A stretch of 64,000 bases of DNA from assembly GCA_024693285.1 (NCBI GenBank), contig JAILLE010000039.1, forward strand, positions 1 through 64,000, given 5' to 3'. Position 1 is the first letter of the stretch; each line of letters opens with the position of its first letter. Under the pieces are notes generated by a model. The model saw only the letters and a program-made list of their open reading frames with translations, was not told the DNA's origin and did no database searches. The DNA comes from Bacteroidales bacterium (GTDB taxonomy: Bacteria > Bacteroidota > Bacteroidia > Bacteroidales > UBA932). The position numbers and the translations under genes were made by a program. This document shows, one piece after another, positions 51,832 to 61,442 of this stretch.

Positions 51832-52485
51832 ATGCACGGGGTCGCACATTGGATAGTCTACTTGATCGGCTTTGCCGCGCAGTTCTTCTTCGCCGGAAGG
51901 ACCGCGTTCCAATGGCTTGATTCCGAGCGTAAGCATACAGTGACTTCCCCCGCCGCATATTGGGGACTCAGCGTGGCCGGAGCCTTCCTGATGTTCATTT
52001 ATGGAGTTTTGAGGGATGATTTCCCGATAGTTCTCGGGCAGCTCATTTCCTATTCCGTTTATCTTTGGAATATGGATGTGAAAGGTATGTGGAAGCAGCT
52101 CGGGAAGGTGGTCAGGGCGGTTTTGATCCTTACTCCGGTTATCGCGGTTGTCTTCTTGCTCCACAATACCGGAGGAGTCTTTGACAACATGTTCAGAAAT
52201 GAGAATATACCTCTAGGGCTTGTTATCTTCGGCTCCGCGGGACAGGTGATATTCACATTGCGGTTTATCTACCAATGGTTCTACTCCCATCGCCGTCAAA
52301 AGAGCATTCTTCCGGCCGGCTTCTGGATCATCAGCCTGATCGGTTCCGGAGTGATCTTGTCTTACGGTATATTCAGGAAAGACCCTGTGCTTATTCTGGG
52401 CCAGTCTTTCGGGTTTGTGGCTTATGTGAGGAACCTTATGATAGGTTTCAAAAAGAAGGATGAATATGAGCAAGCCGTTGTTTGA
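51832..52485 (+). CDS. tandem LAB_N domain membrane protein, SWEET-like 3-1-3 layout
   Basis: The 217-residue protein contains two copies of the lipid-A biosynthesis N-terminal (LAB_N) domain. Copy one (about residues 8-80) has FAAQFFFAGRTAFQWLDSE and YGVLRDDFPIVLGQLISY; copy two (about 128-205) has SAGQVIFTLRFIYQWFYSH and YGIFRKDPVLILGQSFGF. A single helix (AVLILTPVIAVVFLL) joins them, giving a 3-1-3 helix plan like SWEET/PQ-loop carriers. No LpxB catalytic domain is present. Between two glycosyltransferases, it may flip the lipid-linked sugar (inference). Its 3' end overlaps the next gene by 26 bases. Confidence 0.85.
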   Translation: MHGVAHWIVYLIGFAAQFFFAGRTAFQWLDSERKHTVTSPAAYWGLSVAGAFLMFIYGVLRDDFPIVLGQLISYSVYLWNMDVKGMWKQLGKVVRAVLILTPVIAVVFLLHNTGGVFDNMFRNENIPLGLVIFGSAGQVIFTLRFIYQWFYSHRRQKSILPAGFWIISLIGSGVILSYGIFRKDPVLILGQSFGFVAYVRNLMIGFKKKDEYEQAVV

Positions 52486-54142
52486 CAACATATTGACCCG
52501 GAATCCACTGGTAGTCACCTTCGTTTTCATCACCTTGTGCCTTCTTCCGGTGATGATAATGAGGGATTTCTCGCCAGACAACGAGCTGAGGTATCTCCAG
52601 ATAGCTGATGAGGCGATAGAGAACGGCAATGTGTTCGCCTTCACTCTTGACGGGGAGAACTATGCTGACAAGCCGCCGCTTTATCTTTGGATAGTGATGC
52701 TGTGCAAGCTCCTCCTGGGTAAGCACTCAATGCTTCTTTTATCTCTGTTCTCGCTGATTCCCGCGTTTGTGATCATAGCTGTGATGGATCGCTGGTCCGC
52801 TCTCGAGAAGGTGACGGACAGGATAGCTGTGGCGTTCATGATGATGACCAGCGGCTTTTTCCTCGGTCTTTCTTTCTTCCTACGTATGGACATGCTGATG
52901 ACAATGTTCATCGTGTTGGCGTTGAGGTCTTTCTGGCTGATGTACACCGGCTCGGGTAACCTGCGGAAGCAATCTTTTCTCTTGCCTATATGGATATTCC
53001 TGGCCTTGTTCACCAAAGGACCTGTCGGGATACTGATGCCTGTTTTGGTGATTGTTTGTTTCCTGCTGGTCAAACGTCAAGGTAGGGAAATCGGGAAATA
53101 TCTAGGTTGGAAGACCTGGGGGATACTAGCCGGACTATGCGTCCTGTGGTTCGCCGGAGTCTATCTCGATGGTGGCAAGGACTATCTTGAGAACCTGCTT
53201 ATCCATCAGACGTTAGGCCGTGCTGTTAATTCTTTCTACCACAAGGCCCCCTTCTGGTACTACTTTGTCGCCATCTGGTATATAGCTGTTCCGTACACCT
53301 TCCTCTTGATAGGTGCTCTGGTCGTCTCTCTGTGCCAACGGCAGGAAGAATCCATGTGCGGCGACAGGGAGGTATTCTTCTCTGTGACAGTCATTTCCAC
53401 ACTCGTGATGCTTTCCTTGTTCAGCTCCAAACTGGCCATCTACCTTATCCCGGTGATGCCATTCATGGTTCTCCTTTTCGTGGAGGTCCTTCGCCGCACT
53501 GGTTGGAAGAAGTGGATGTCATGGGCGTTGGCCGTGCCAGTCGGTTTTATCGCCATTTTGGCTATCGCGGTTTTCATCGGCCTGTGCTTCAGGAATTCCT
53601 TCCCCGCTTTGGCTGAGTTTATAGAACCGTATTCATTCTTGGATTCCTGGACTTTGAAACTTGCCCTGTTGCTGATCCTTTCGGGAATGGTGTTTTCCTT
53701 GTATTACCTATTCTCCAAAAAGAGTCCAAGTGTCGCGTTGATGTTTGTGGGGGCCTCGATGCTTCTGGCCGGGTACACTGCCTCTTCCGCCATTCCGAAG
53801 GCCAATGATTGGATCGGTTACGGTAATCTCTGCAAGACCATTCCGTCCGAAGCCGAGGTGGCGACTGTCCAGATCCGTAGACCACTTCCGATGAAAGTCT
53901 ATCTTGGAAGGGGAGTGACTGATTACCAGAAAGATTTCAACGCATTTAAAGAGGCTGAGATTGATGGTCGTAAGGTTTCGGACGGTCCTCTTGTCCTCGT
54001 GACCAGGACCGGGAAAATTGGTTCTGACGAGGATCTTGCCAAATTCGTGGAAAATAACAACCATTGGTTTGTCGGCCCGTATTGTGCCGTTTCATATATT
54101 CCTGAAGAAGATAATAATCCCCAACAATTAAACGAACTATAG
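52460..54142 (+). CDS. ArnT-like GT-C family glycosyltransferase
   Basis: The 560-residue integral membrane protein has the GT39/ArnT signature: an early acidic loop (RDFSPDNELRYLQIADEA), the second loop with NYADKPPLYLWIV, about a dozen helices, and a C-terminal periplasmic domain (RRPLPMKVYLGRGVTDY). ArnT-type enzymes move a sugar from undecaprenyl phosphate to lipid A in the periplasm. Two starts (52460 and 52466) are possible; both overlap the LAB_N gene. It completes the three-gene module. The acceptor is inferred, not shown. Confidence 0.88.
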   Translation: MNMSKPLFDNILTRNPLVVTFVFITLCLLPVMIMRDFSPDNELRYLQIADEAIENGNVFAFTLDGENYADKPPLYLWIVMLCKLLLGKHSMLLLSLFSLIPAFVIIAVMDRWSALEKVTDRIAVAFMMMTSGFFLGLSFFLRMDMLMTMFIVLALRSFWLMYTGSGNLRKQSFLLPIWIFLALFTKGPVGILMPVLVIVCFLLVKRQGREIGKYLGWKTWGILAGLCVLWFAGVYLDGGKDYLENLLIHQTLGRAVNSFYHKAPFWYYFVAIWYIAVPYTFLLIGALVVSLCQRQEESMCGDREVFFSVTVISTLVMLSLFSSKLAIYLIPVMPFMVLLFVEVLRRTGWKKWMSWALAVPVGFIAILAIAVFIGLCFRNSFPALAEFIEPYSFLDSWTLKLALLLILSGMVFSLYYLFSKKSPSVALMFVGASMLLAGYTASSAIPKANDWIGYGNLCKTIPSEAEVATVQIRRPLPMKVYLGRGVTDYQKDFNAFKEAEIDGRKVSDGPLVLVTRTGKIGSDEDLAKFVENNNHWFVGPYCAVSYIPEEDNNPQQLNEL

Positions 54143-54146
54143 AGTT

Positions 54147-56327
54147 ATGAGTATCGACAGATTTTCCCTCGTGAGAGAGTCCTTCGAGAAGAAGGCGGTT
54201 CCTGCTGAGAAACCCGAAAAGAGGCCGTCAGAGTATTTCGGCGAGTTGGTTTTCGACCGTCGTAAGATGGCTGAGTACTTGGATGAGAGTACCCTCGCCG
54301 CCTTACTTGACTGTGTCGACAATGGAAAGCCTTTGGATCGCGCCACCGCCGACAAGGTGGCCGAAGGCATGAAGGAATGGGCGTTGCAGCATCATGTGAC
54401 CCATGTCACCCATTGGTTCCAGCCTCTTACTGAAGGCACCGCAGAGAAGCACGACTCCCTTATCGAATATGACGGTAAGGGCGGGGTTATCGAGAAATTT
54501 GACGGGAAGTCTCTCGCCCAGCAAGAGCCGGATGCCTCCTCTTTTCCCAACGGTGGTATCAGGGCCACATTCGAGGCCAGGGGCTACACTGCCTGGGATC
54601 CTACCTCCCCGGTATTCATAATGGATGACACCCTTTGTATTCCAACGGTGTTCATATCCTACACTGGTGAGGCCCTGGATTACAAGACCCCTCTCAAAAA
54701 GGCATTGAGGGCTGTCGGTGAGGCCGCTTTGCCTATTTGTAAATTGTTCGATCCTTCTGTCGAGAGGGTGTACTCATATCTTGGTTGGGAGCAGGAATAT
54801 TTCCTTGTTGACGAGTCGCTTTACGCCGCCAGGCCGGATCTGATGATCACTGGCCGTACTCTTATGGGGCACGCCTCATCCAAGAACCAGCAACTTGACG
54901 ACCATTATTTCGGTGCCATACCTTCCCGTGTCGCCGAGTTCATGCGTGACCTCGAGATAGCCGGCCATAAGTTGGGGATTCCGATCAAGACAAGGCATAA
55001 CGAGGTGGCGCCCAACCAGTTCGAGTTGGCTCCGATTTTCGGGGAAGCGAACTTGGCTAATGACCAGAACCAATTGCTGATGAACCTGATGAACCCTATC
55101 GCCCGCAAGCACGGTTTCGTGGTTCTGCTCCATGAGAAGCCTTTCGAGGGAGTGAACGGCTCAGGAAAGCACAATAACTGGTCTCTCGGTACAGACACCG
55201 GCACGATGCTTCTTGCTCCAGGTAAAGACGCCAAGGGCAATCTTCAGTTCATCACGTTCTTCGTGAATGTCCTAGCTGCTGTACAAAGGCATAACGGTTT
55301 GCTGAAAGCCTCGATCGCATCGGCGACTAATGCCCATCGTCTTGGTGGAAACGAGGCTCCGCCCGCCATCGTCTCAGCGTTCCTCGGTCGTACCATGACC
55401 GGAGTTTTGAGAAAGCTGCTGGAAGTTCCTTCCGACACTCCTATCGAGATCGCCGGGAAGAAGGGCCAAAGCCTTGGACTTGTGGAGATTCCGGAGATAT
55501 TCGTGGACAACACCGACCGCAACAGGACATCACCTTTCGCTTTCACCGGTAATCGATTCGAGTTCCGCGCCGTGGGCTCTTCCGCCAATTGCGCGGGTGC
55601 GATGACAACCCTTAACGCCGCTGTGGCCGAGCAACTACTTGAGTTCAAGGCTAAATTGGATGTCGAGCTGGCTTCAGGGAAACCGTTGAATGTCGCTGTG
55701 TTAGATGTGTTGAAACCTATTATAGCCTCGATCATAGATGTCGTCTGCTTTGATGGAAACGGTTACGCTCCCGAATGGCAGGAGGAGGCTCGCATGCGAG
55801 GGCTCAACGTCGAGACCAGTGTTCCTGAGATGATCAAGGAATTCACCAAGCCCGAGTCTGTAGAGATGTTCAAGAAAACAGGCGTGTATTCTCTTAAAGA
55901 ACTTGAGGCTCGTAATGAGGTCAAGTGGGAGATGTACATAAAGAAAGTCCAGATCGAGTCCAGAGTGATGGTCCGTATGGCGATCAACCATATCATCCCC
56001 GCGGCACTTGATTACAAGCGTAAGCTATTGAAAGAGGTCACGTTGAGCAGGGCTGTGTTCGAGGATACGGCTGGCTGCTCCGTGGAGCTTGGGCTGATTA
56101 ACCAGATCAATTACTACATCGAGGAGATCAGCGCCAAGGCTGAGACCATGAAGAAGGCTCGTAAGATGGCGAATTCAATAGAGGATCTCTACGAGAGGGC
56201 GGTGGCTTACCACAAGATAGCCGAGGCACTCAATGATTTGCGCCGTCCGATAGATAAACTCGAAGAGCGGGTCGACAACCGTACCTGGCCTCTTCCCAAA
56301 TATCGCGAATTGCTGTTTATCAATTAG
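54147..56327 (+). CDS. glnN: glutamine synthetase type III
   Basis: The 726-residue protein is far longer than type I glutamine synthetase and matches the GSIII class: VTHVTHWFQPLTEGTAEKHD, YLGWEQEYFLVDE, TRHNEVAPNQFELAPIF, NGSGKHNNWSLGTD and FAFTGNRFEFRAVGSS. It forms glutamine from glutamate and ammonium. GSIII is common in Bacteroidales. It lies five bases after the ArnT-like gene but is functionally unrelated, and it converges on cls with an eight-base gap. Confidence 0.96.
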   Translation: MSIDRFSLVRESFEKKAVPAEKPEKRPSEYFGELVFDRRKMAEYLDESTLAALLDCVDNGKPLDRATADKVAEGMKEWALQHHVTHVTHWFQPLTEGTAEKHDSLIEYDGKGGVIEKFDGKSLAQQEPDASSFPNGGIRATFEARGYTAWDPTSPVFIMDDTLCIPTVFISYTGEALDYKTPLKKALRAVGEAALPICKLFDPSVERVYSYLGWEQEYFLVDESLYAARPDLMITGRTLMGHASSKNQQLDDHYFGAIPSRVAEFMRDLEIAGHKLGIPIKTRHNEVAPNQFELAPIFGEANLANDQNQLLMNLMNPIARKHGFVVLLHEKPFEGVNGSGKHNNWSLGTDTGTMLLAPGKDAKGNLQFITFFVNVLAAVQRHNGLLKASIASATNAHRLGGNEAPPAIVSAFLGRTMTGVLRKLLEVPSDTPIEIAGKKGQSLGLVEIPEIFVDNTDRNRTSPFAFTGNRFEFRAVGSSANCAGAMTTLNAAVAEQLLEFKAKLDVELASGKPLNVAVLDVLKPIIASIIDVVCFDGNGYAPEWQEEARMRGLNVETSVPEMIKEFTKPESVEMFKKTGVYSLKELEARNEVKWEMYIKKVQIESRVMVRMAINHIIPAALDYKRKLLKEVTLSRAVFEDTAGCSVELGLINQINYYIEEISAKAETMKKARKMANSIEDLYERAVAYHKIAEALNDLRRPIDKLEERVDNRTWPLPKYRELLFIN

Positions 56328-56335
56328 TTTGATTG

Positions 56336-57772
56336 CTAGAGCAAAGGAGACAGCAGCTGGATGATGGATTCGGCTAGCCGGTTGTGCCAGGGGCGCTTTG
56401 ACCATTCTTCCAAGGTCAGTTCACGGCTCTCTTCGAGGTCGGCCTCATAGATTGCCTTGCATTTCCGGGCCGTTTCCTCATCATAAATATATGTGTTGAT
56501 CTCGTAGTTGATGTCGAAACTTCGGCTGTCGATGTTGGCGGAGCCGATGCTGGAGAGATAATCGTCACAGACGAATGTCTTTGAATGGATGAATACCCCT
56601 TGCCTTAGGAACAGCCTGACTCCGGCACGCAATATCTCTTCGTAATATGCCCGATTGGCTGGTCTTGTGATGAAGTTATCCGCCCGTTCAGGAAGCATGA
56701 TCCTTATGTCCACTCCGCTTAGGGCAGCGATCTTCATCGCATCAAGGACTGGCTCAGGTGGGACGAAGTAGGGGGTCTGGAGCCAAATGTATTTCCTGGC
56801 ATGTTGGATCGCCCATTCGTAGCTGTATAAGAGCATCGGCATTGGCAAATCCGGCTCATCCGGCACAATCTGCATCAGCTTTCCAGGCTCAGGCTGCCGT
56901 CCAGCCGCTACGGGATAGTAGTCGATGAGCGGACGGTCAAGCTCGGCTCCGGCCGTGAGCCAGGAGTCCATGAAGGCATATTGGAGTGACGCCACGGCAG
57001 GGCCTGTGATACGAAGGTGAGTGTCCCTCCAGAGGTTGAAATAATTGTCGTTGATATTCATCCCGCCAGTGTATCCGATCTTCCCGTCTATGACCACTAT
57101 CTTCCTGTGGTTGCGGAAATTGATCGAAGTTACGAACTTCAGGAAATGTGACCTCGGATTGGTGAAACGGACAACCTCGACCCCGGCTTCCCTCATGTCA
57201 TTATAGTACCTCGGCCGGATCGGGAAATTGGCTATGTTCTCAAGGATAAACCTGACTTTTATCCCCTCCCGGGCCTTCTTCATAAGAAGCTCTTTGATTG
57301 CCTTGCCACCTTCGTCATTCCCGAACTTGAAATACTCCATGTGGATATATTCCTTGGCCTGGAGAATATCTTCGCAAAGCAGCTCGAACTTCCGTTTGCC
57401 ACGGGTGATTATCTCGAAATCGTTACCGCTGGAGACCGTCGGGTAGGCATCCCGACCCATTAAAACGGCCAAAGGGCGGAAGTCCTCCCTGACTAGGGAC
57501 TCCGCCTCATGACCGAATAGAAGAGAATTCAAGGCATCATTGGTGCCTTTCTCGAAGATGTCTTTGTATTTCTGATGTCGCCTGTCGAATATCCAGTGGT
57601 GGCGGTAATTGATCCCGACCAGAAAATATAGCAGGATGCCAAGAACCGGGAGCGCGGCTATGATCAGCAACCATGCGAACTTCCTTCCCGCATCGCCTTT
57701 GTCTACCAAGATGACGACAACGACCGTCAGGATCAGGAGGATGTACAGAATGGTGGCGATCAGCTGCAGCAT
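56336..57772 (-). CDS. cls: cardiolipin synthase
   Basis: The 478-residue protein has two N-terminal membrane helices (ATILYILLILTVVVVILV and AWLLIIAALPVLGILLYFL) and two PLD HKD motifs (HRKIVVIDGKIGYTGG and HSKTFVCDDYLSSIGSAN). It joins two phosphatidylglycerols to give cardiolipin and free glycerol. It is nine bases downstream of glpF in the order glpK-glpF-cls, which suits recapture of that glycerol (inference). Confidence 0.94.
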   Translation of the reverse strand: MLQLIATILYILLILTVVVVILVDKGDAGRKFAWLLIIAALPVLGILLYFLVGINYRHHWIFDRRHQKYKDIFEKGTNDALNSLLFGHEAESLVREDFRPLAVLMGRDAYPTVSSGNDFEIITRGKRKFELLCEDILQAKEYIHMEYFKFGNDEGGKAIKELLMKKAREGIKVRFILENIANFPIRPRYYNDMREAGVEVVRFTNPRSHFLKFVTSINFRNHRKIVVIDGKIGYTGGMNINDNYFNLWRDTHLRITGPAVASLQYAFMDSWLTAGAELDRPLIDYYPVAAGRQPEPGKLMQIVPDEPDLPMPMLLYSYEWAIQHARKYIWLQTPYFVPPEPVLDAMKIAALSGVDIRIMLPERADNFITRPANRAYYEEILRAGVRLFLRQGVFIHSKTFVCDDYLSSIGSANIDSRSFDINYEINTYIYDEETARKCKAIYEADLEESRELTLEEWSKRPWHNRLAESIIQLLSPLL

Positions 57773-57781
57773 CGTTCAGGT

Positions 57782-58519
57782 CTAGTAGACGAGAAGGAAG
57801 ATTCCGGCCGCGATGACGCATCCGACCATAGGACCGACCACTGGAACCCAGCTGTAGCCCCATCCGCTGTCACGCTTGCCCTCAAGCGGGATTAAGGCGT
57901 GGATGCAGCGGGGGCCGAGATCCCTGGCGGGATTGAGAGCATAACCGGTGGTTCCTCCCAGTGACATACCTATTGACATGATGATGGCCGTCACGGGGAA
58001 GGCTCCGATGCTCCCGAGACCGACAGCCGGAGTATTGGCCTGTGTGCCGATGGCAAGGATCAGGAATACCAGCACGCAGGTGGCCAGGATTTCGCTGAAC
58101 AGGTTAGCCGGCTTGTGATCGATGGCAGGCATTGTGCAGAAAGTGCCGAGGATGCCGTCAGGATTGCATGTGGAGGCCTTGTAATGATCTTTATAGTAGA
58201 GATATACCAGGCCGGCACCGACGAAGCCTCCGAGCATCTGGGCTACACAATAGGGAAGAACCTCATTCCAAGGGAAAGTTCCCGCTACGGCGAGTCCGAG
58301 GGAAACGGCGGGGTTGAGGTGGGCTCCTGAATATGGTCCGGCGATGAACACACCGGCCATCACCGCGAAGCCCCAAGCGAGGGTAATGACGATCCATCCG
58401 GCTCCTTTTGCCTTGGATCTCTCTAGGGTTGTGGCGGCGCAGACGCCGTCACCCATAAGCACTAGCACAAGCGTTCCGATGAACTCGAAAACGCATTTTG
58501 TCCATAAAGTCACTTCCAT
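57782..58519 (-). CDS. glpF: glycerol uptake facilitator (aquaglyceroporin)
   Basis: The 245-residue protein has six helices and both NPA motifs (GAHLNPAVSLG and YALNPARDLGPR), as in the MIP family. The Asp after the second NPA (NPARD) is the residue typical of glycerol facilitators rather than strict water channels. The ATG at 58519 (MEVTLWTK) is chosen because the longer frame would run into glpK. It lies four bases from glpK. Confidence 0.93.
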   Translation of the reverse strand: MEVTLWTKCVFEFIGTLVLVLMGDGVCAATTLERSKAKGAGWIVITLAWGFAVMAGVFIAGPYSGAHLNPAVSLGLAVAGTFPWNEVLPYCVAQMLGGFVGAGLVYLYYKDHYKASTCNPDGILGTFCTMPAIDHKPANLFSEILATCVLVFLILAIGTQANTPAVGLGSIGAFPVTAIIMSIGMSLGGTTGYALNPARDLGPRCIHALIPLEGKRDSGWGYSWVPVVGPMVGCVIAAGIFLLVY

Positions 58520-58523
58520 ATTC

Positions 58524-60011
58524 CTAAAGTTTATTGATTGTCCTTCTAATAGCGTCGGCCCAGCCCTCTTTGAGGGCACGGACTTGATTCTCACTAGCTT
58601 CCGGCGTGAATGTCCGTTCAGCTAGCCATTGGCTCTTGATGTCTTCGATGCTGTCCCAGAATCCTACCGCGAGTCCGGCGAGATAACACGCGCCTTTCGC
58701 TGTGGTTTCGGTGACCTGTGGCCGGATCACATCAGCGCCGAGGATGTCAGCCTGGAACTGCATCAGGAGGTTGTCCCTGGAAGCTCCTCCATCGACTTTC
58801 AACTCAGCCAGACGCACTCCAGCGTCTTTTTCCATAGCATTCACGATATCCATCGTCTGGAAGGCTATGCCCTCCAAGGCCGCCCTGGCAATGTGACCAG
58901 CGGTCGTGCCTCTGGTTATTCCATGGATGCTGCCTTTGGCATATTGGTCCCACCAAGGGGCTCCCATACCTGTCAGGGCGGGAACGAAATAGACTCCTCC
59001 GTTATCCGGAACAGTCTTGGCGAGTTCCTCGACTTCCGCTGAGCTCTTTATGATCCCGAGCCCGTCCCGGAGCCATTGGATAACTGATCCACCCACGAAT
59101 ATGCTGCCCTCGAGAGCGTAGTTTACTGTTTCTCCGATTTTCCAAGCGATAGTGGTGAGTAGGTTATTCTTAGACATGATAGGTTCAGTTCCAGTGTTCA
59201 TCAGCAGGAAGCATCCGGTGCCATAGGTATTCTTGACAGAACCCGGCTCAGTACACATCTGACCGAACAGCGCGGCCTGCTGGTCGCCTGCGATTCCGGC
59301 TACCGGGACTCCCTCCGCGAAACCATATCCCGAAGTCTTCCCGTAGACTTCGCTTGAGGATCGGACCTCTGGCATCATCGAGATGGGAATATTCAGAAGG
59401 TCAAGAAGTTCCTGATCCCATTGGAGGGTGTTGATATTGAAGAGCATGGTCCTGGAAGCGTTGCTGACATCGGTGACGTGGGTCTTTCCGCCTGTCAGGT
59501 TCCAAACCAGCCAGGAATCGACTGTTCCGAAACGGAGCTTCCCAGCCTGAGCCTTCTGCTTGGCTCCCGGGACGTTCTCAAGAATCCAGCGGATCTTGGT
59601 CCCGCTGAAATACGCGTCGATAATAAGACCGGTCTTCTCTCTGATCTTGTCCGTCAGTCCGGCCGCTTTCAGGGAGTCACAAAACTCTGAGGTCCTGCGG
59701 TCCTGCCAGACTATGGCGTTGTGGACAGGGGTGCCGGTCTCGGCGTCCCACACAATGGTGGTCTCCCTCTGGTTGGTTATGCCGATCGCGGCGATGTCGG
59801 CACCGGTCAGTCCCAAGGTGGAGATGGCCTCGGCCGCGACTCCGGCCTGGCTTGACCATATCTCCATGGGGTCATGCTCCACCCAGCCCGGTCTGGGAAA
59901 GTGCTGGGTGAACTCTTTCTGAGCGACCGCCACCGCATTGCCGCCGCGGTCGAAAACGATTGCCCTGGAGCTGCTTGTGCCCTGGTCCAAGGCGAGTATG
60001 TACTTGTCCAT
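58524..60011 (-). CDS. glpK: glycerol kinase
   Basis: The 495-residue FGGY kinase shows [34 protein letters not shown], the [11 protein letters not shown] block, [12 protein letters not shown] and [19 protein letters not shown]. It phosphorylates glycerol to sn-glycerol-3-phosphate in the cytoplasm. No glpD or glpA lies in the operon, so the product may feed phospholipid synthesis. It starts 21 bases after the miaB stop. Confidence 0.96.
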   Translation of the reverse strand: MDKYILALDQGTSSSRAIVFDRGGNAVAVAQKEFTQHFPRPGWVEHDPMEIWSSQAGVAAEAISTLGLTGADIAAIGITNQRETTIVWDAETGTPVHNAIVWQDRRTSEFCDSLKAAGLTDKIREKTGLIIDAYFSGTKIRWILENVPGAKQKAQAGKLRFGTVDSWLVWNLTGGKTHVTDVSNASRTMLFNINTLQWDQELLDLLNIPISMMPEVRSSSEVYGKTSGYGFAEGVPVAGIAGDQQAALFGQMCTEPGSVKNTYGTGCFLLMNTGTEPIMSKNNLLTTIAWKIGETVNYALEGSIFVGGSVIQWLRDGLGIIKSSAEVEELAKTVPDNGGVYFVPALTGMGAPWWDQYAKGSIHGITRGTTAGHIARAALEGIAFQTMDIVNAMEKDAGVRLAELKVDGGASRDNLLMQFQADILGADVIRPQVTETTAKGACYLAGLAVGFWDSIEDIKSQWLAERTFTPEASENQVRALKEGWADAIRRTINKL

Positions 60012-60032
60012 ATACTAGTTATAGTTTCAGTG

Positions 60033-61355
60033 TTATTCCACTATCTGTCCAAGAAGGGTGGCCGAAGTGCAGGATCCGATCTTTACCTGCACATAGTCTC
60101 CAGCCTTATGTCCAAGCCCGGGGAAGACGCACATCTTGTCACTGCCAGTCCTTCCGCAAAGCTCCTCGGGATTTTTCTTGGAGGGTCCTTCCACAAGCAC
60201 CTCGAAAGTCTTCCCGACATCACGGAGGTTGCTCTCCAAACTAAGCTGATTCTGAAGCTCGATTATCTCGTTCAGTCTGCGTGTCTTGACATCCTGGGGT
60301 ACATCGTCCGGATAATGCCTGGCGGCCAGGGTCCCGGGCCTTTCCGAGTAGCAGAACATGTAGGCGTAATCGAAGGCGGCCTCCTTGAATATGGACAAGG
60401 TGGCTTGGTGGTCTTCCCCAGTCTCCGAGCAGAAACCCGCTATCACATCGGTAGTTATCCCGCAACCAGGAAGGATCTCCCTTATCTTTCGAACCCTTTC
60501 CATGTACCACTCCCTTGTATATCTCCTCCTCATTTTCTCGAGCATCCTGTCGCTGCCTGACTGGACGGGCAGGTGGATGTGGTCGCAGATATTTTTGTGT
60601 GCGGCCATGGTCATAATCAGCTTGTCGCTTATATCCTTCGGATGGTTGGTGGCGAACCTGACCCTCAAAGACGGGTCAATCGAGGCTACGGCATCCAGAA
60701 GATCCGGAAAATCAACATCCTTATCTCCTGATTTCCAATGATATGAGTCCACGTTCTGTCCCAGGAGTGTGACTTCTTTGTAGCCTCTTGAGAAAACATC
60801 TTTCGCCTCGGCGAGTATAGTCTCGGGATCGCGGCTGCGCTCGGCGCCCCTGGTGTAAGGTACGACGCAATATGAGCAGACATTGTTGCAGCCCCTCATG
60901 ATGGATATAAACGCCGATACTCCGTTCTTGTCCGTACGGACGGGGACGATGTCAGCGTAAGTCTCTTCACGGGACAGCAGGACATTGATACCAGGCTTTT
61001 CCGGAGTGATTTCCTTGATCATATCCGGGATGGTCCTGTAGGAGTCCGGCCCGGCCACGAGGTCTACTTTTCCGGTCTCTATCAGTTTGTCCTTCAACCT
61101 CTCAGCCATACAACCCACAATCCCGATAATGGCTTCGGGCCTGCTCTCTTTCTGCTTGCGGAACACCTCCAGGCGCCCCCAAATCCTTTGTTCGGCATTG
61201 TCTCGTACCGAGCAGGTGTTGGCTAGTATGATATCGGCGTCATCCATCGAGGTGGTCCTCTCGTAGCCCTCTTTCCTCATTATAGAGAAAATGACCTCCG
61301 AATCCACCACGTTCATCTGGCAGCCGTAAGTCTCTATGTATATCTTCTTATCCAT
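60033..61355 (-). CDS. miaB: tRNA-2-methylthio-N6-dimethylallyladenosine synthase
   Basis: The 440-residue radical-SAM enzyme shows the N-terminal cluster domain (ETYGCQMNVVDSEV, ANTCSVRDNAEQR, GIVGCMAERL), the radical-SAM motif MRGCNNVCSYCVVPYTRG and a C-terminal TRAM domain. It methylthiolates i6A37 of tRNAs. A TATCTTTG promoter element lies 18 bases upstream. It probably heads the transcript that continues into glpK-glpF-cls. Confidence 0.96.
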   Translation of the reverse strand: MDKKIYIETYGCQMNVVDSEVIFSIMRKEGYERTTSMDDADIILANTCSVRDNAEQRIWGRLEVFRKQKESRPEAIIGIVGCMAERLKDKLIETGKVDLVAGPDSYRTIPDMIKEITPEKPGINVLLSREETYADIVPVRTDKNGVSAFISIMRGCNNVCSYCVVPYTRGAERSRDPETILAEAKDVFSRGYKEVTLLGQNVDSYHWKSGDKDVDFPDLLDAVASIDPSLRVRFATNHPKDISDKLIMTMAAHKNICDHIHLPVQSGSDRMLEKMRRRYTREWYMERVRKIREILPGCGITTDVIAGFCSETGEDHQATLSIFKEAAFDYAYMFCYSERPGTLAARHYPDDVPQDVKTRRLNEIIELQNQLSLESNLRDVGKTFEVLVEGPSKKNPEELCGRTGSDKMCVFPGLGHKAGDYVQVKIGSCTSATLLGQIVE

Positions 61356-61372
61356 CCGGTTCGCTATATGTA

Positions 61373-61380
61373 CAAAGATA
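61373..61380 (-). promoter_or_regulatory. -7 promoter element (TATCTTTG) for miaB
   Basis: On the minus strand TATCTTTG fits TAnnTTTG and lies 17 bases before the miaB ATG, predicting a leader of about ten bases. It is divergent from the element at 61411. Confidence 0.55.
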
Positions 61381-61410
61381 TGGATTTTTCAGTGAATAAG
61401 TATTTTTTCC

Positions 61411-61418
61411 TATATTTG
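61411..61418 (+). promoter_or_regulatory. -7 promoter element (TATATTTG) for the lipoprotein-SPOR-rpoN unit
   Basis: An exact TATATTTG lies 24 bases before the ATG at 61443 and would start the three-gene plus-strand unit ending with rpoN. Confidence 0.6.
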
Positions 61419-61442
61419 TAGGACTTGAAATATGTTCAAGAT

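Noticed and set aside
51832..52485. Broken lpxB gene
   Set aside because: Two full LAB_N copies are intact and no remnant of the LpxB catalytic domain follows.
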